A DNA stretch of 64,000 nt from KACC-23026 sp963829575 (GCA_963829575.1 CAWHJF010000003.1:265023-329022), one strand, 5' to 3'. Counted from the first letter of the stretch, positions 42,808 through 51,534 are shown. Notes: generated by a model from the sequence alone, not told the origin. Translations and numbers: made by a program.

Positions 42808-43470
42808 TTATTCATCTAACAAATGGTTCTTAAACCGATCGATGTCGACATCGGCTCCAATCACGATTAAAATGTCCCCTTCTTGAACCGCTTGATCCGC
42901 TCTTGGCGAGACGTTGATATGGCCACCTTGTTTAATTGCCACAATATTGACCCCATACTTAGCGCGAACATCCAAGTCGATTAAATTTTTACCGTGCATG
43001 CGATGGCCAGCTACCACTTCCACAATACTATGCTTGTCTGAGAGTTCAAGATAATCTAGAACACTTGTAGAAGTCATGTTATTTGCAATACGTGCGCCCA
43101 TATCGCGTTCCGGATGGATCACTTGATCGGCGCCAATTTTGCGCAACACTTTTTCATGATAATCGTTCTGTGCCTTTGCGGTTACTTTTGGCACACCCAT
43201 CTCTTTTAGGATCAATGTCGTGAGAATACTGGCTTGAATATTATCCCCGATGGCGACAATCACATGGTCAAAATTTCGAAGTCCTAGACTTTTTAAAACC
43301 GCTTCGTCTGTGGAATCTGCAATGACCGCATGGGTTGCAATATTACTGAATTCGTTCACACGATCTTCGTCATTATCTACCGCAAGCACTTCGGCGCCTT
43401 CTTCACTCAACTTTTTACAAATTGCTCCGCCAAAGCGGCCAAGACCAATCACAGCAAATTGTTTTTTCAT
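42808..43470 (-). CDS. ktrC: Ktr potassium uptake regulatory subunit KtrC
   Basis: Cytoplasmic gating subunit of a Ktr potassium channel/transporter, 220 aa. The N-terminal RCK/TrkA-N domain has the Rossmann motif GLGRFG with an acidic end of strand 2 (DNDEDRV), binding ATP/ADP; the C-terminal RCK-C domain (about residues 140-218) binds c-di-AMP in relatives. B. subtilis ktrC (ykqB) also lies near rnjA, which supports KtrC over KtrA. No membrane subunit gene is adjacent. Confidence 0.93.
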   Translation of the reverse strand: MKKQFAVIGLGRFGGAICKKLSEEGAEVLAVDNDEDRVNEFSNIATHAVIADSTDEAVLKSLGLRNFDHVIVAIGDNIQASILTTLILKEMGVPKVTAKAQNDYHEKVLRKIGADQVIHPERDMGARIANNMTSTSVLDYLELSDKHSIVEVVAGHRMHGKNLIDLDVRAKYGVNIVAIKQGGHINVSPRADQAVQEGDILIVIGADVDIDRFKNHLLDE

Positions 43471-43535
43471 GGTTCTCCTCCATACGTAGAATGTCTTGAC
43501 TCAAAACCTCTCAGATTAAGTGTCTCCTCTTTCTC

Positions 43536-44579
43536 TTAACTCTCATTTTTTTGTGGGTCATCCTCATTCGTGAATCGGTCCAAGTGCCGATTGAAGATCA
43601 CGAGACGGCTGACAAGGATTAAAGAAGGAAGCAGTAACGCAACCCCTATTATTAGAGCAAAAATGAAGAGTCCACCCGTCCCTTTGAGCGTAGTGATCTG
43701 GTTTAATTTGATGTAAGGATAGATGACGTAAGGCAAATGAGAAATGCCATAACCGAAAAATGCAAATAAATATTGAAGGGCTACAAATACAAAAGACAAC
43801 CCGAGTCGTCTCTTACGGAAAACAAGTGTCACAGCGATCAGTAAGCAAACTAAGGAAAGCAAAAACAACCATGCTACATTCAAGCTATTCATAAAATGTT
43901 CCGAATTATGAGCCTGAAGGGCAACAAACACGAGTGCGCTCGCAAGAACAGTAGGACCGCTCCAAAACAATCCATAGCCTCTTAATTTCTCAAGGGCCAT
44001 CTCATCGCCAACCCGATCGGCATAGAAAATGAGAAACATCGCACTGATATAAAGAACAGATACAATTGAAAGAATAATCACAGACCAAGAATAAAAACTG
44101 GTTGCGAGACTCGACAGCTTAAGATGAATCTGACCATTGTCTTGACTTAAATAACCGCCTTCACTGATGGTAAGCATTGAAGAAAGGACAACTGGAACGA
44201 TTAATCCCGTTAAGCCGTAGCCTAAGGCGCACCATTTGCTGGACGCTTTTAACCAATAAAACAAAACCCTAAGAACCATTAAGATCAGTGCAGTAAAACT
44301 TGGAAGGAGTAGCATTGCCCCAAACTGACGAGCAACTGCAGAGTATAGGCAGACACCCGCTATTAATAGAATAAGAACAAGCACACTCACTAATTCCCAG
44401 AAAGGAGATAAAAACCGATTAATGATTTGGGTCATCCCGTGACGTTCTCCAGATATATTTTCATAGCTTGCGAAAAAACCAGCACCAAAATCAACGGAGG
44501 CAACGATCAAATAACCGTACAAAAGAATCCATAATAAGGTGATGACAATCCATTCTGACACCTGGTGATCCACCCCCAT
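43536..44579 (-). CDS. orphan cytochrome bd oxidase subunit II-like protein (CydB/YthB)
   Basis: Membrane protein of 347 aa with about eight or nine helices, matching the CydB family by its N-terminus (WILLYGYLIVASVDFGAGFF) and by WELVSVLVLILLIAGV. CydB normally pairs with CydA, which binds the hemes. No cydA is present upstream or downstream, so this copy is an orphan in the window. The ATG at 44579 follows AGAGGG. It lies 134 bp after the ECF S-component gene on the same strand with no obvious terminator, so it may be in the cobalamin-regulated transcript. Confidence 0.78.
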   Translation of the reverse strand: MGVDHQVSEWIVITLLWILLYGYLIVASVDFGAGFFASYENISGERHGMTQIINRFLSPFWELVSVLVLILLIAGVCLYSAVARQFGAMLLLPSFTALILMVLRVLFYWLKASSKWCALGYGLTGLIVPVVLSSMLTISEGGYLSQDNGQIHLKLSSLATSFYSWSVIILSIVSVLYISAMFLIFYADRVGDEMALEKLRGYGLFWSGPTVLASALVFVALQAHNSEHFMNSLNVAWLFLLSLVCLLIAVTLVFRKRRLGLSFVFVALQYLFAFFGYGISHLPYVIYPYIKLNQITTLKGTGGLFIFALIIGVALLLPSLILVSRLVIFNRHLDRFTNEDDPQKNES

Positions 44580-44713
44580 CTTGGGCCCTCTGTTGACAAC
44601 AAATTTCCAACACAACTCTTAAGCTCTCAAACTTTTCATTGAATGCGCTTCACTAGCATTTTAGCAAAGAACCTGTAAAAACGCATCCATTCTGTAAAAC
44701 TTTACATGGCTTT

Positions 44714-45421
44714 TCACGATCCAGAAGAGTTTTCAACGTCCAATAGGCCATATTTTCTTTGAAAACGTTGCAAGATTTTGATCCAACTCGAACTAAACAA
44801 AATGAGGAACACTACATTTGAGAGGGCATGGGCGGTATCAAAATAAAAACTGGATCCATATAAAGTTAAAACGGTCTTCCAATCCGTAATCTGAAGCCCA
44901 AAAAGCGACCAAATATTCATGATCCAGCCAAAGAAGTAGCCCGAAACGATGCCATACCCGACCCGTCCCCATTTGGTTTGCATCCATTTAAACCTTCTGA
45001 GAAGACCCGCTCCACCACCGATCACCCCCCAAGCCACCATTTGCCACGGCGTCCACGGCCCTTGGCCAAGAAAAAGATTGGAGACGAGTGCAGCTAGACT
45101 GCCGATCACAAATCCGCTCTCACCACCGAATACAAGCCCTGAGACGATAATCACAAAAGTCGTCGGTTGGACGCTTGGGATCGAAGCAAATGGGATGCGG
45201 CTAACGGCTGCGATCGCAGATAGGACCGCTAAAAGTACTAATTCACGGGCTTGTACGTTTTTTCGTTCAAAACGAAGAAAAAAAGGGAGGAATGTCACCG
45301 CAAGGAGGAGAAAGCTCACCCCTTCGTAAGCGTGATGCCAGACCAAAACGACGAAGAGAGCCATAACCGCCAGAACACTTCCAATTTTGATCCATCTCAT
45401 TAAAGGGATGTGACGGTCCAT
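44714..45421 (-). CDS. ECF transporter substrate-binding (S) component, probably cobalamin-specific
   Basis: Integral membrane S subunit, 235 aa, with six predicted helices and the family block FASIPSVQPTTFVIIVSGLV and then FGGESGFVIGSLAALVSNLFLG. Six-helix S components capture a vitamin and dock on EcfT/EcfA. Substrate is inferred from the cobalamin riboswitch and transcobalamin-like neighbours. It overlaps the end of the fused EcfA gene by 22 bp. CbrT-like B12 S components are the closest known role; I cannot verify homology. Confidence 0.82.
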   Translation of the reverse strand: MDRHIPLMRWIKIGSVLAVMALFVVLVWHHAYEGVSFLLLAVTFLPFFLRFERKNVQARELVLLAVLSAIAAVSRIPFASIPSVQPTTFVIIVSGLVFGGESGFVIGSLAALVSNLFLGQGPWTPWQMVAWGVIGGGAGLLRRFKWMQTKWGRVGYGIVSGYFFGWIMNIWSLFGLQITDWKTVLTLYGSSFYFDTAHALSNVVFLILFSSSWIKILQRFQRKYGLLDVENSSGS

Positions 45422-47076
45422 GTCCGAATCGCCTCCTCTAAAGTCGTGACTTCAGGAACCCCTTCCTGATTTCGAGTTAATCGATTTAACATGGTGGTGT
45501 AAAACGTATTCCCTTTAAAAAAGTCATCAACCGTGTCCTCGGCCGTAATCCGCCCCTCAAATAAAAGGCCACAACGGCTGGCATAACGGGCGGCAAATTC
45601 AATGTCATGGGTCACCATAGCGATCGTCATCCCCTCAGCCTGAAGGGTCTGGATATGCTCGCCAAATCGTTGTTTCATATTTGGATCCAACCCTTTCGTT
45701 GGCTCATCAATTAATAAAAGATCAGGTTGGCCAAGGAGCACTCCAATTAAAGCCGCTTTCTGAAGCTCCCCTCCACTCAAGTCATAGGGATGATGGTGTT
45801 TAATTTCTTGAAGCTGAAACAGCTCTAAATACCCCTCAATCCGGTCCGTCATGTGCGGCATTCCGAACTGTGCCGCAATCGCATGAAGTTCTTCCTCTAC
45901 CGTGTCATGCAAGAAAAAGGCCTTGGGATTCTGAGGCAAATAGGCAATTTTAGGCGTCCATTTCTTGAGTGTTTTACCCTTATAGAGTAATCGCCCAGTT
46001 TGGGACTTCACGAGTCCAGAGAGCACTTTAAGCAACGTCGATTTCCCCGATCCATTGGCCCCAACAATGGCAAGAATCTCGCCTTCTTCAATAGATAGAG
46101 ATAAGTGATCCAAAACAACCGCTTCTCTCTTTCCATATTGGAAGGTCACCTCTTGAGCTTCCAAGAGAGGGGCATTCCCCTTATTATAAATCTGCACATT
46201 ATCCGGATTGGGTAGAGAGGGTTTGTTTTCTTCAATTGTAAGCGATTGAAGCCAGCGTCTGCCCTCTTTTATTGTGAGCGGCATATGCGGCGTTAGGGTT
46301 TCGTGTTCATTGAACTGCCAAAATAAATGATAGAGATTGGGTATATACGCTTGAAACGCTTGATCTCGAGCCGCCATCCATTCAAACATCACCTCTCTTG
46401 GTTGCCCCGAATAGATCAATTGCCCGTGATCAAAGACAATCAATCGGTCCGCCAAAGGTAGGACGTCCTCTAAGCGATGCTCTGCCATGACAACGGTTAA
46501 TCCATAATCTTGATTTAATTGTTGGACCACCTGCAGAAAGTCTCGCGCTGTCACAGGATCTAATTGTGCAGTGGGTTCGTCGAGCAACAACACAGACGGC
46601 TCAAGAAGCAGGACGGACGCGAGATTCACCAATTGCTTTTGACCGCCTGACAGATCCATTGTCTTTTTAGACAAGAGGCCTTCTAGCCCAAGCGCATGCA
46701 CCATTTCCGCGAGCTTCCGGCGCATTTGCGAAGTCGGCATCCCGATATTTTCCAGCCCAAAGGCCAGTTCCTCACGCACCTGTTCCATGACCATTTGATT
46801 CTCAGGATCTTGAAAGACAAATCCAAGTTCTTTAGCATGGGTGAGATCCGACAGTTCTGAAAAATCCGTTCCATTATAAAATAATTGCCCAGAGCGTACA
46901 CCGTGAGGCGCAATTTGGTTTTTAAAATGGCGCAGAAACGTTGATTTCCCACTGCCGGATGGGCCGCATAAGACCACAAATTCCCCTTTTTGAATCGTCA
47001 CATTCAGGTCAGAAAGAGCTGGAGTGGTTTGATCTGGATAATAAAACGTTAATGCCTTACTTTCGAGAATTGCCAA
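45400..47076 (-). CDS. fused ECF transporter ATPase (EcfA-EcfA')
   Basis: A single 558-aa chain with two ABC ATPase domains. Domain 1 has GPSGSGKST, LSGGQKQ and LLLDEPTAQLD; domain 2 (from about residue 305) has GANGSGKST, LSGGELQ and LLIDEPTKGLD. Both ATP sites look intact. It powers the vitamin transporter together with EcfT and the S component. The start is TTG 47076 behind GGAGGGG, overlapping the ecfT end by 28 bp. Confidence 0.93.
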   Translation of the reverse strand: MAILESKALTFYYPDQTTPALSDLNVTIQKGEFVVLCGPSGSGKSTFLRHFKNQIAPHGVRSGQLFYNGTDFSELSDLTHAKELGFVFQDPENQMVMEQVREELAFGLENIGMPTSQMRRKLAEMVHALGLEGLLSKKTMDLSGGQKQLVNLASVLLLEPSVLLLDEPTAQLDPVTARDFLQVVQQLNQDYGLTVVMAEHRLEDVLPLADRLIVFDHGQLIYSGQPREVMFEWMAARDQAFQAYIPNLYHLFWQFNEHETLTPHMPLTIKEGRRWLQSLTIEENKPSLPNPDNVQIYNKGNAPLLEAQEVTFQYGKREAVVLDHLSLSIEEGEILAIVGANGSGKSTLLKVLSGLVKSQTGRLLYKGKTLKKWTPKIAYLPQNPKAFFLHDTVEEELHAIAAQFGMPHMTDRIEGYLELFQLQEIKHHHPYDLSGGELQKAALIGVLLGQPDLLLIDEPTKGLDPNMKQRFGEHIQTLQAEGMTIAMVTHDIEFAARYASRCGLLFEGRITAEDTVDDFFKGNTFYTTMLNRLTRNQEGVPEVTTLEEAIRTWTVTSL

Positions 47077-47939
47077 TAGAGCCCCTCCTTCAACTCACGC
47101 CATAGTGGCCAACTAAAATAAAGAAAATTCAACCCAAGATAGAGCCATTCCTCACCGTGAACGACGCTCGTTTCAAGAATGGGTGAAAGGCTTAGTACGC
47201 TATAGCCTAATCCACATCCCAGTCCATTTAAACCGAGCAAAACCGCCAAAAAACTAAGCCTAATCCAATCGTTTGGCCGAAACCGAACCACCCGATACTG
47301 ACTTCTATTCTTCAATCCATAGCCCCGTGCAACCATTGAATCGGCCGTTCCAATAGCATCTTCTAACGACCACGTTAAGAGAATTTGAACAAGCAAAACA
47401 CCGGAACGCACTCTGTGTTTCATCGATCCGGAACGAACCGATAGGCCTTTAATCGTTTGGATCGTCTCAATTTCCTGGAGCCGCCACCTGAAAAGCGGAA
47501 CAAAACGCATGGAGAGCATCGTTAAAAGCGCCCATTGAGGCAGCCACTTTGAGAAGAGAAATAAAAAACGATCGCTCGTTATAATCGAATTAAACAAAGC
47601 AATTAATAGAAAGAAACCAATCAAAGTCAATGCCATCATCAGTCCCCTTATGACACTTTCCAACATAATCGGATTCTGGGCGAAAAAAAAGAGGACATGT
47701 GTCCCACGATGATTGAACAATGGATTAATCACCAAAAAAATAGAAGCCGCAAGCAGGATGAACACACCCCACTTTCGAATATAAAGGCCGCGATCTAAAT
47801 AAAGCATATGAATAAGAAGCACACACACATCCATGAAGAGAAACACCGGATGTTGTTCAAATGAAAGGAGAATAAACCCTCCAACATAGTATAAAAATGG
47901 AACCAAAGGATGATCTTTTCTAGCGACGCTTTCTATCAT
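47049..47939 (-). CDS. ECF transporter transmembrane (T) component
   Basis: EcfT/CbiQ-family coupling subunit of 296 aa with five or six helices. It carries the cytoplasmic coupling motif SMVARGYGLKNRSQYR (A-R-G form) and an upstream ETIQTIKGL segment that contact the two ATPase domains. It lies between the DUF4430 lipoprotein gene and the fused ATPase gene. Confidence 0.9.
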   Translation of the reverse strand: MIESVARKDHPLVPFLYYVGGFILLSFEQHPVFLFMDVCVLLIHMLYLDRGLYIRKWGVFILLAASIFLVINPLFNHRGTHVLFFFAQNPIMLESVIRGLMMALTLIGFFLLIALFNSIITSDRFLFLFSKWLPQWALLTMLSMRFVPLFRWRLQEIETIQTIKGLSVRSGSMKHRVRSGVLLVQILLTWSLEDAIGTADSMVARGYGLKNRSQYRVVRFRPNDWIRLSFLAVLLGLNGLGCGLGYSVLSLSPILETSVVHGEEWLYLGLNFLYFSWPLWRELKEGLYWQFSKVRH

Positions 47940-47943
47940 CTTA

Positions 47944-48747
47944 CTAGTCCCCCGTAGTATACTGCCACTCTACAAGATCCCCCGGCTTGATTGGGATGAT
48001 CCCAGCACTCTGAGTGAGCGATTGGCCATTCTTCGTAGCCATCCAGCCGCTTTTGGCGCCATGGTCAAATTCATACACATTATCAATGCCCTTGACATAA
48101 GCGCTCGCGCCACTCCCACTCACATCGTATTGTATGCCTTTTTCTTTTAAAAGACTAAGGGTCGCATCCATAAGGGTCCAATCTGATTGGATCGGCACTT
48201 TAACTCCCTGGACAATGGTTTGGTTCTTATAACCCTTAATCGTCACCGTCACACTCTCCATTTGTTGCGAGGACGACGTCCCTTCCGTTCCATTCGTTTT
48301 ATTGCTAGAGGATGCGGATGAACCAGAAGTGGATCCCGTACTGTTCTTTGTTGCTTTCGTTTTCGAATTCGAGTTCGTTCCGGATGACGATTGTGAGGTT
48401 GTCCCCCCTGACCCTGATGCCTTGGTTGATCGAGTCTGATTGGTCATAGTTGTTTTAGAAGACTTTGTTTTATTGAAATTGGGCTGACTGGTTCTGTTCG
48501 GTTTGGTTGTGACATCGCTTGCCACGCTTTGTTTTTTCGAATCGACTTTCTTTGTCTGCGGGGCCTCCCGGTTGGCGTTTGGCGAGTTCTGGCTTTGAAC
48601 AGCGGAGGCCGTTGTTGTTGCGGATGTCGAATTCGAGCTATTGTCAGATTGCATCGGTTTGACGGTTTCTTTTTGACAGCCCACCAAAAGAATCACAACA
48701 AGTAACAGACTCATTCCTCTAAACCAAGTCCTAATGAATGAGGTCAT
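47944..48747 (-). CDS. DUF4430 (transcobalamin C-domain-like) lipoprotein
   Basis: Membrane-anchored surface lipoprotein. From ATG 48747 (behind AGGAGG, five bases) it has 267 aa: a lipobox VGC (C24), a long Ser/Thr/Asn/Lys-rich flexible linker (about 30-165), and a C-terminal DUF4430 domain (about 168-265; GWTLM-like DWTLMDATLSLL, SGWMATKNGQSL). DUF4430 corresponds to the C-terminal beta domain of transcobalamin and intrinsic factor. Likely role: receives cobalamin at the membrane and hands it to the ECF S component. Confidence 0.85.
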   Translation of the reverse strand: MTSFIRTWFRGMSLLLVVILLVGCQKETVKPMQSDNSSNSTSATTTASAVQSQNSPNANREAPQTKKVDSKKQSVASDVTTKPNRTSQPNFNKTKSSKTTMTNQTRSTKASGSGGTTSQSSSGTNSNSKTKATKNSTGSTSGSSASSSNKTNGTEGTSSSQQMESVTVTIKGYKNQTIVQGVKVPIQSDWTLMDATLSLLKEKGIQYDVSGSGASAYVKGIDNVYEFDHGAKSGWMATKNGQSLTQSAGIIPIKPGDLVEWQYTTGD

Positions 48748-48756
48748 AGGCACCTC

Positions 48757-49350
48757 CTAGTTAGCTGGATAGGCATAAATAATATATCGATTGGGTGCAT
48801 TTCCAATGTAATAAAATGGATAACAGGTCGTCAGAACCAATTCTTCTTCAGGTGCTGTTGAATGAATGATGCTTGTATCATCCGCTTTGACGATTTTTGT
48901 ATGGTCAACAATATACGTGAATGTTCCAAATGAAAAATGAAGAATAATTTGATCCCCTTTTTGCAAGTCACCCACATGGCGAAACACGGTATCTCGATGG
49001 CCAGAAAGAACAATTTGATCGTGCTGACCTGGAAACTTTGAAGTGGTGTAGTGACCGACCCCTTTAGCCAATTGTTTGGCACTTGTCCCTTCAACGATTG
49101 GAAGTGACGCTTTTAATTTTGGTAAATCGATGAGTCCGATCACATCCCCTTTATAAGGGTTAAACGTTTGATAAGAGACTTTGTCTTGTTGCGAGGTAGA
49201 TAAGGATTTTGCATCTTTGGCAATGGCCTGCGCCTTTTTTAAGGAGAGCACTTCTTGATTATGATCTTTCCAAATATTTAGGCCGCCATAGCCACAGACC
49301 ACAAGACCAATGACAACAAGACAAACAGCGATCCATTTGAATTTCTTCAC
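48757..49350 (-). CDS. class D-like sortase
   Basis: Membrane-bound cysteine transpeptidase, 197 aa, with an N-terminal signal anchor (residues 6-24) and a sortase barrel. The catalytic triad is visible as H118 (SGHRDT), C176 (LTTCYPF) and R188 (NRYII). The TTC context and single-span short form fit class D. It lies 5 bp downstream of a gene whose product ends in an LPNTA sorting signal, so it is a dedicated sortase. It starts at GTG 49350. Confidence 0.9.
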   Translation of the reverse strand: MKKFKWIAVCLVVIGLVVCGYGGLNIWKDHNQEVLSLKKAQAIAKDAKSLSTSQQDKVSYQTFNPYKGDVIGLIDLPKLKASLPIVEGTSAKQLAKGVGHYTTSKFPGQHDQIVLSGHRDTVFRHVGDLQKGDQIILHFSFGTFTYIVDHTKIVKADDTSIIHSTAPEEELVLTTCYPFYYIGNAPNRYIIYAYPAN

Positions 49351-49355
49351 ACTAT

Positions 49356-51002
49356 CTACACTCTCTTCTTTTTAAGAGTCACCCCGACTAGAATAAGTAA
49401 AAATCCTAAGATAATTATATTATAATACGGTGTTGCCGTATTTGGTAGGGTGGATCCAGAAGTGGACAGGGCCGCTCGCTTCTTCCAATCAAAGGTATAT
49501 AGCGTGCCTTTGTGAGACTGGTAGAGTTGTTCGGCAACCAGACCTCGAAACCCTTGATCGGTTGAAAAGGAATCCTCACTTTTTCCCTTTTGCCAAACAA
49601 ATCCGCCATCTTTCCCTTGAAAAGACAGGAGATCCGACGCGAGTGTGGTCCCGTCTTTCAGTGTAAAGGAAGCTCCCTCAGGGTTCACGTTATTTGCTGT
49701 CAACCCAATAATTAATGTAGCGGCCGTTGAACTGTTATCCACTTTACCCTGCTGGTATTGGTCCGCTAGAAACGTCTCCGCTTTTTGAATCGCTTGATTG
49801 ACACCATTGGTAGCGCTTTGTTTAGATAAAGCTGTCAAAACCATTCCAGTCGTGTCGAGATCACTGGTTGTACTGCCATCCCATGCCCAGCCTCCGTCCT
49901 TGTTTTGGTGACTTAACAGATAGGAATCCATTTTATCTGGGGTCCAAGTAGCTTCTGCCGGCACATTGAAATCTGCACTTTCTAGGGCAATGAGTCCAAA
50001 GATCACACCATTTAAACCCTGTTTCGTTAATTGGCCATTGTATAAATTCTTGACCAAATTATATCCCGCACTATTGGTTGGATCGCCGCCTGCCGCAAGA
50101 CTGCCTAGCACATATTTTTCAGTATCCGTAGGCGCATGAAATTGACCCTTAGCATGATTTACCGTTTTCTCGAGTTGAGTCAAATAAGATGTCGGAACCG
50201 TCTCACCAGCTCTTGATAGGGCCATTGCATCCCAATCATCGATGCCATTTTTATTGACATAGGAGGTTGCGAGCTGAATCGCTTGATTGAGTTGACCCAC
50301 GGATAGCTTTTGAGCAAGGGCTGTTGTGTCTTTCTTTACCACGGGCGTAAAACTCAGTTGATCTTGCCCTTGAAGCGGTGTGGATAGATCTGTCACATTT
50401 TGGGTTTTTCCGTTTCTCGTAAGTTGGATGTCCCATATATGTGTGGCATCCGCATTTGTTCCAGAAATTCCTGTAATTTGATTATTTTTGACTGTAACGT
50501 GATCTTGGCCTTCTAACTTTTGCAAGCTTGAGAGCACGGTCAATCCTTTATTAAGCTTGACATCCTTCCCATATTTACTATTGACTGCAAGGGATACTTC
50601 ATCGTTTAAAAGACCTTTACCTGGATGGTATTGAAAAAGTAAAACGTCTTGATCTGTTGGACGATATTGGTCTGCCCCAACGGACGCTGCGACACCATTG
50701 ATATAAAAATTCCAATACGCTGACCAATCAGCAGGTGACGTTAATCCTTTTATGGTTGTAATCATTCCATTAGTTAGCGTCACTTCTTTTTCTCCGACAA
50801 CCGATTGTAGAATACTTAGGGCTGTAGAGTCGGAAGAAAGGCTTGCCGCCGTCGGTGCTTGCAGATCTTGACCGTTGTCCCCAATCACTTCCACGCTTGC
50901 TGTGGCACTTGTCGCAGCTTGTGCATGACCTGGATTTAGATAAGGTGCAAGTAAGAAAAACAGGACTAATAACAGGAGCGAGCCTTGTTTGAAATCCTTC
51001 AT
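49356..51002 (-). CDS. sortase-anchored transcobalamin/intrinsic-factor-like surface protein
   Basis: Wall-anchored protein of 548 aa, first gene after the cobalamin riboswitch. Order: signal peptide (1-29); DUF4430 domain 1 (about 32-128, with WNFYINGVAASVGADQY); a second, more diverged DUF4430-like domain (about 132-222); an alpha-alpha barrel of the prenyltransferase/terpene-cyclase type (about 232-500, with QNKDGGWAW and GKDGGFVW repeats); then LPNTA (519-523), a hydrophobic helix and a KKKRV tail. Vertebrate transcobalamin and intrinsic factor have the same two folds in the reverse order (barrel first). Probable surface B12 binder. Confidence 0.85.
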   Translation of the reverse strand: MKDFKQGSLLLLVLFFLLAPYLNPGHAQAATSATASVEVIGDNGQDLQAPTAASLSSDSTALSILQSVVGEKEVTLTNGMITTIKGLTSPADWSAYWNFYINGVAASVGADQYRPTDQDVLLFQYHPGKGLLNDEVSLAVNSKYGKDVKLNKGLTVLSSLQKLEGQDHVTVKNNQITGISGTNADATHIWDIQLTRNGKTQNVTDLSTPLQGQDQLSFTPVVKKDTTALAQKLSVGQLNQAIQLATSYVNKNGIDDWDAMALSRAGETVPTSYLTQLEKTVNHAKGQFHAPTDTEKYVLGSLAAGGDPTNSAGYNLVKNLYNGQLTKQGLNGVIFGLIALESADFNVPAEATWTPDKMDSYLLSHQNKDGGWAWDGSTTSDLDTTGMVLTALSKQSATNGVNQAIQKAETFLADQYQQGKVDNSSTAATLIIGLTANNVNPEGASFTLKDGTTLASDLLSFQGKDGGFVWQKGKSEDSFSTDQGFRGLVAEQLYQSHKGTLYTFDWKKRAALSTSGSTLPNTATPYYNIIILGFLLILVGVTLKKKRV

Positions 51003-51053
51003 AATTTCCCTCCAAATTTTTAATAGAATAAGCGTTCAGGTGTGGATTTGAGC

Positions 51054-51080
51054 AAAAAAAATCTCCCCTAAAAGGAGAGT
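51054..51080 (-). terminator. riboswitch-controlled terminator
   Basis: Minus-strand TCTCC/GGGGAGA hairpin followed by eight T residues, between the cobalamin riboswitch and the first gene. An upstream ACTCGTAT/ATACGAGT hairpin (about 51087-51126) may act in switching. Confidence 0.7.
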
Positions 51081-51167
51081 GGGTCAACATGCACTCGTAT
51101 GCTGTCCGTCTGACAATACGAGTCTGTTACACCTCCCTATCCGCGTAGGTTTTGTTGGTGTCAAAAA

Positions 51168-51335
51168 ATAGGCAGGTCTCCTGGCTCTTAGGTCATCGTT
51201 TTCATAGTCTTCCCATCCTTGTCGGACAGTGACATCATTATGAAAAACACCTAATTACAGTGGCGGGACCGCGCCGGACTTTAACCGGCTTCCCTTTTCA
51301 TGACAACGCGTTTCACTCATTGTCAACCTATTTTC
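51168..51335 (-). ncRNA. cobalamin riboswitch
   Basis: On the minus strand the conserved pieces occur in order: GGGAAGCCGGTTAAAGTCCGG, then GCGGTCCCGCCACTGTAA, then GGATGGGAAG, and finally the B12 box AAGAGCCAGGAGACCTGCC (51171-51189). This is the classical AdoCbl/MeCbl aptamer. It lies 166 bp upstream of the surface-protein gene, with a terminator between, so cobalamin should reduce expression of the whole uptake operon. Confidence 0.95.
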
Positions 51336-51412
51336 AAACGATATTAAATTCTAGTATTAAGCATAGCTTCCCCCCTATAATCCGTCAAGACATTTAATTG
51401 GATTTGAAGTAA

Positions 51413-51534
51413 TCGGGGACTGTGCCCGTATGCTTTTTTCCTTTCTAATTTCGGGAACTGTGCGCGTTCGTCAATTCCCGTAGCGCTGCACCGTCAAGCT
51501 TTCGGGCATTTCACACCGATCCATACGTCCCCGA
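51413..51534. other. nested-stem element between the riboswitch and the ABC operon terminator
   Basis: Three nested perfect stems: TCGGGGAC (51413-51420)/GTCCCCGA (51527-51534), TGCCCG (51423-51428)/CGGGCA (51503-51508) and CGGGAA (51452-51457)/TTCCCG (51475-51480). The inner part resembles 37462-37494. No ORF. Unassigned RNA or repeat. Confidence 0.45.
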
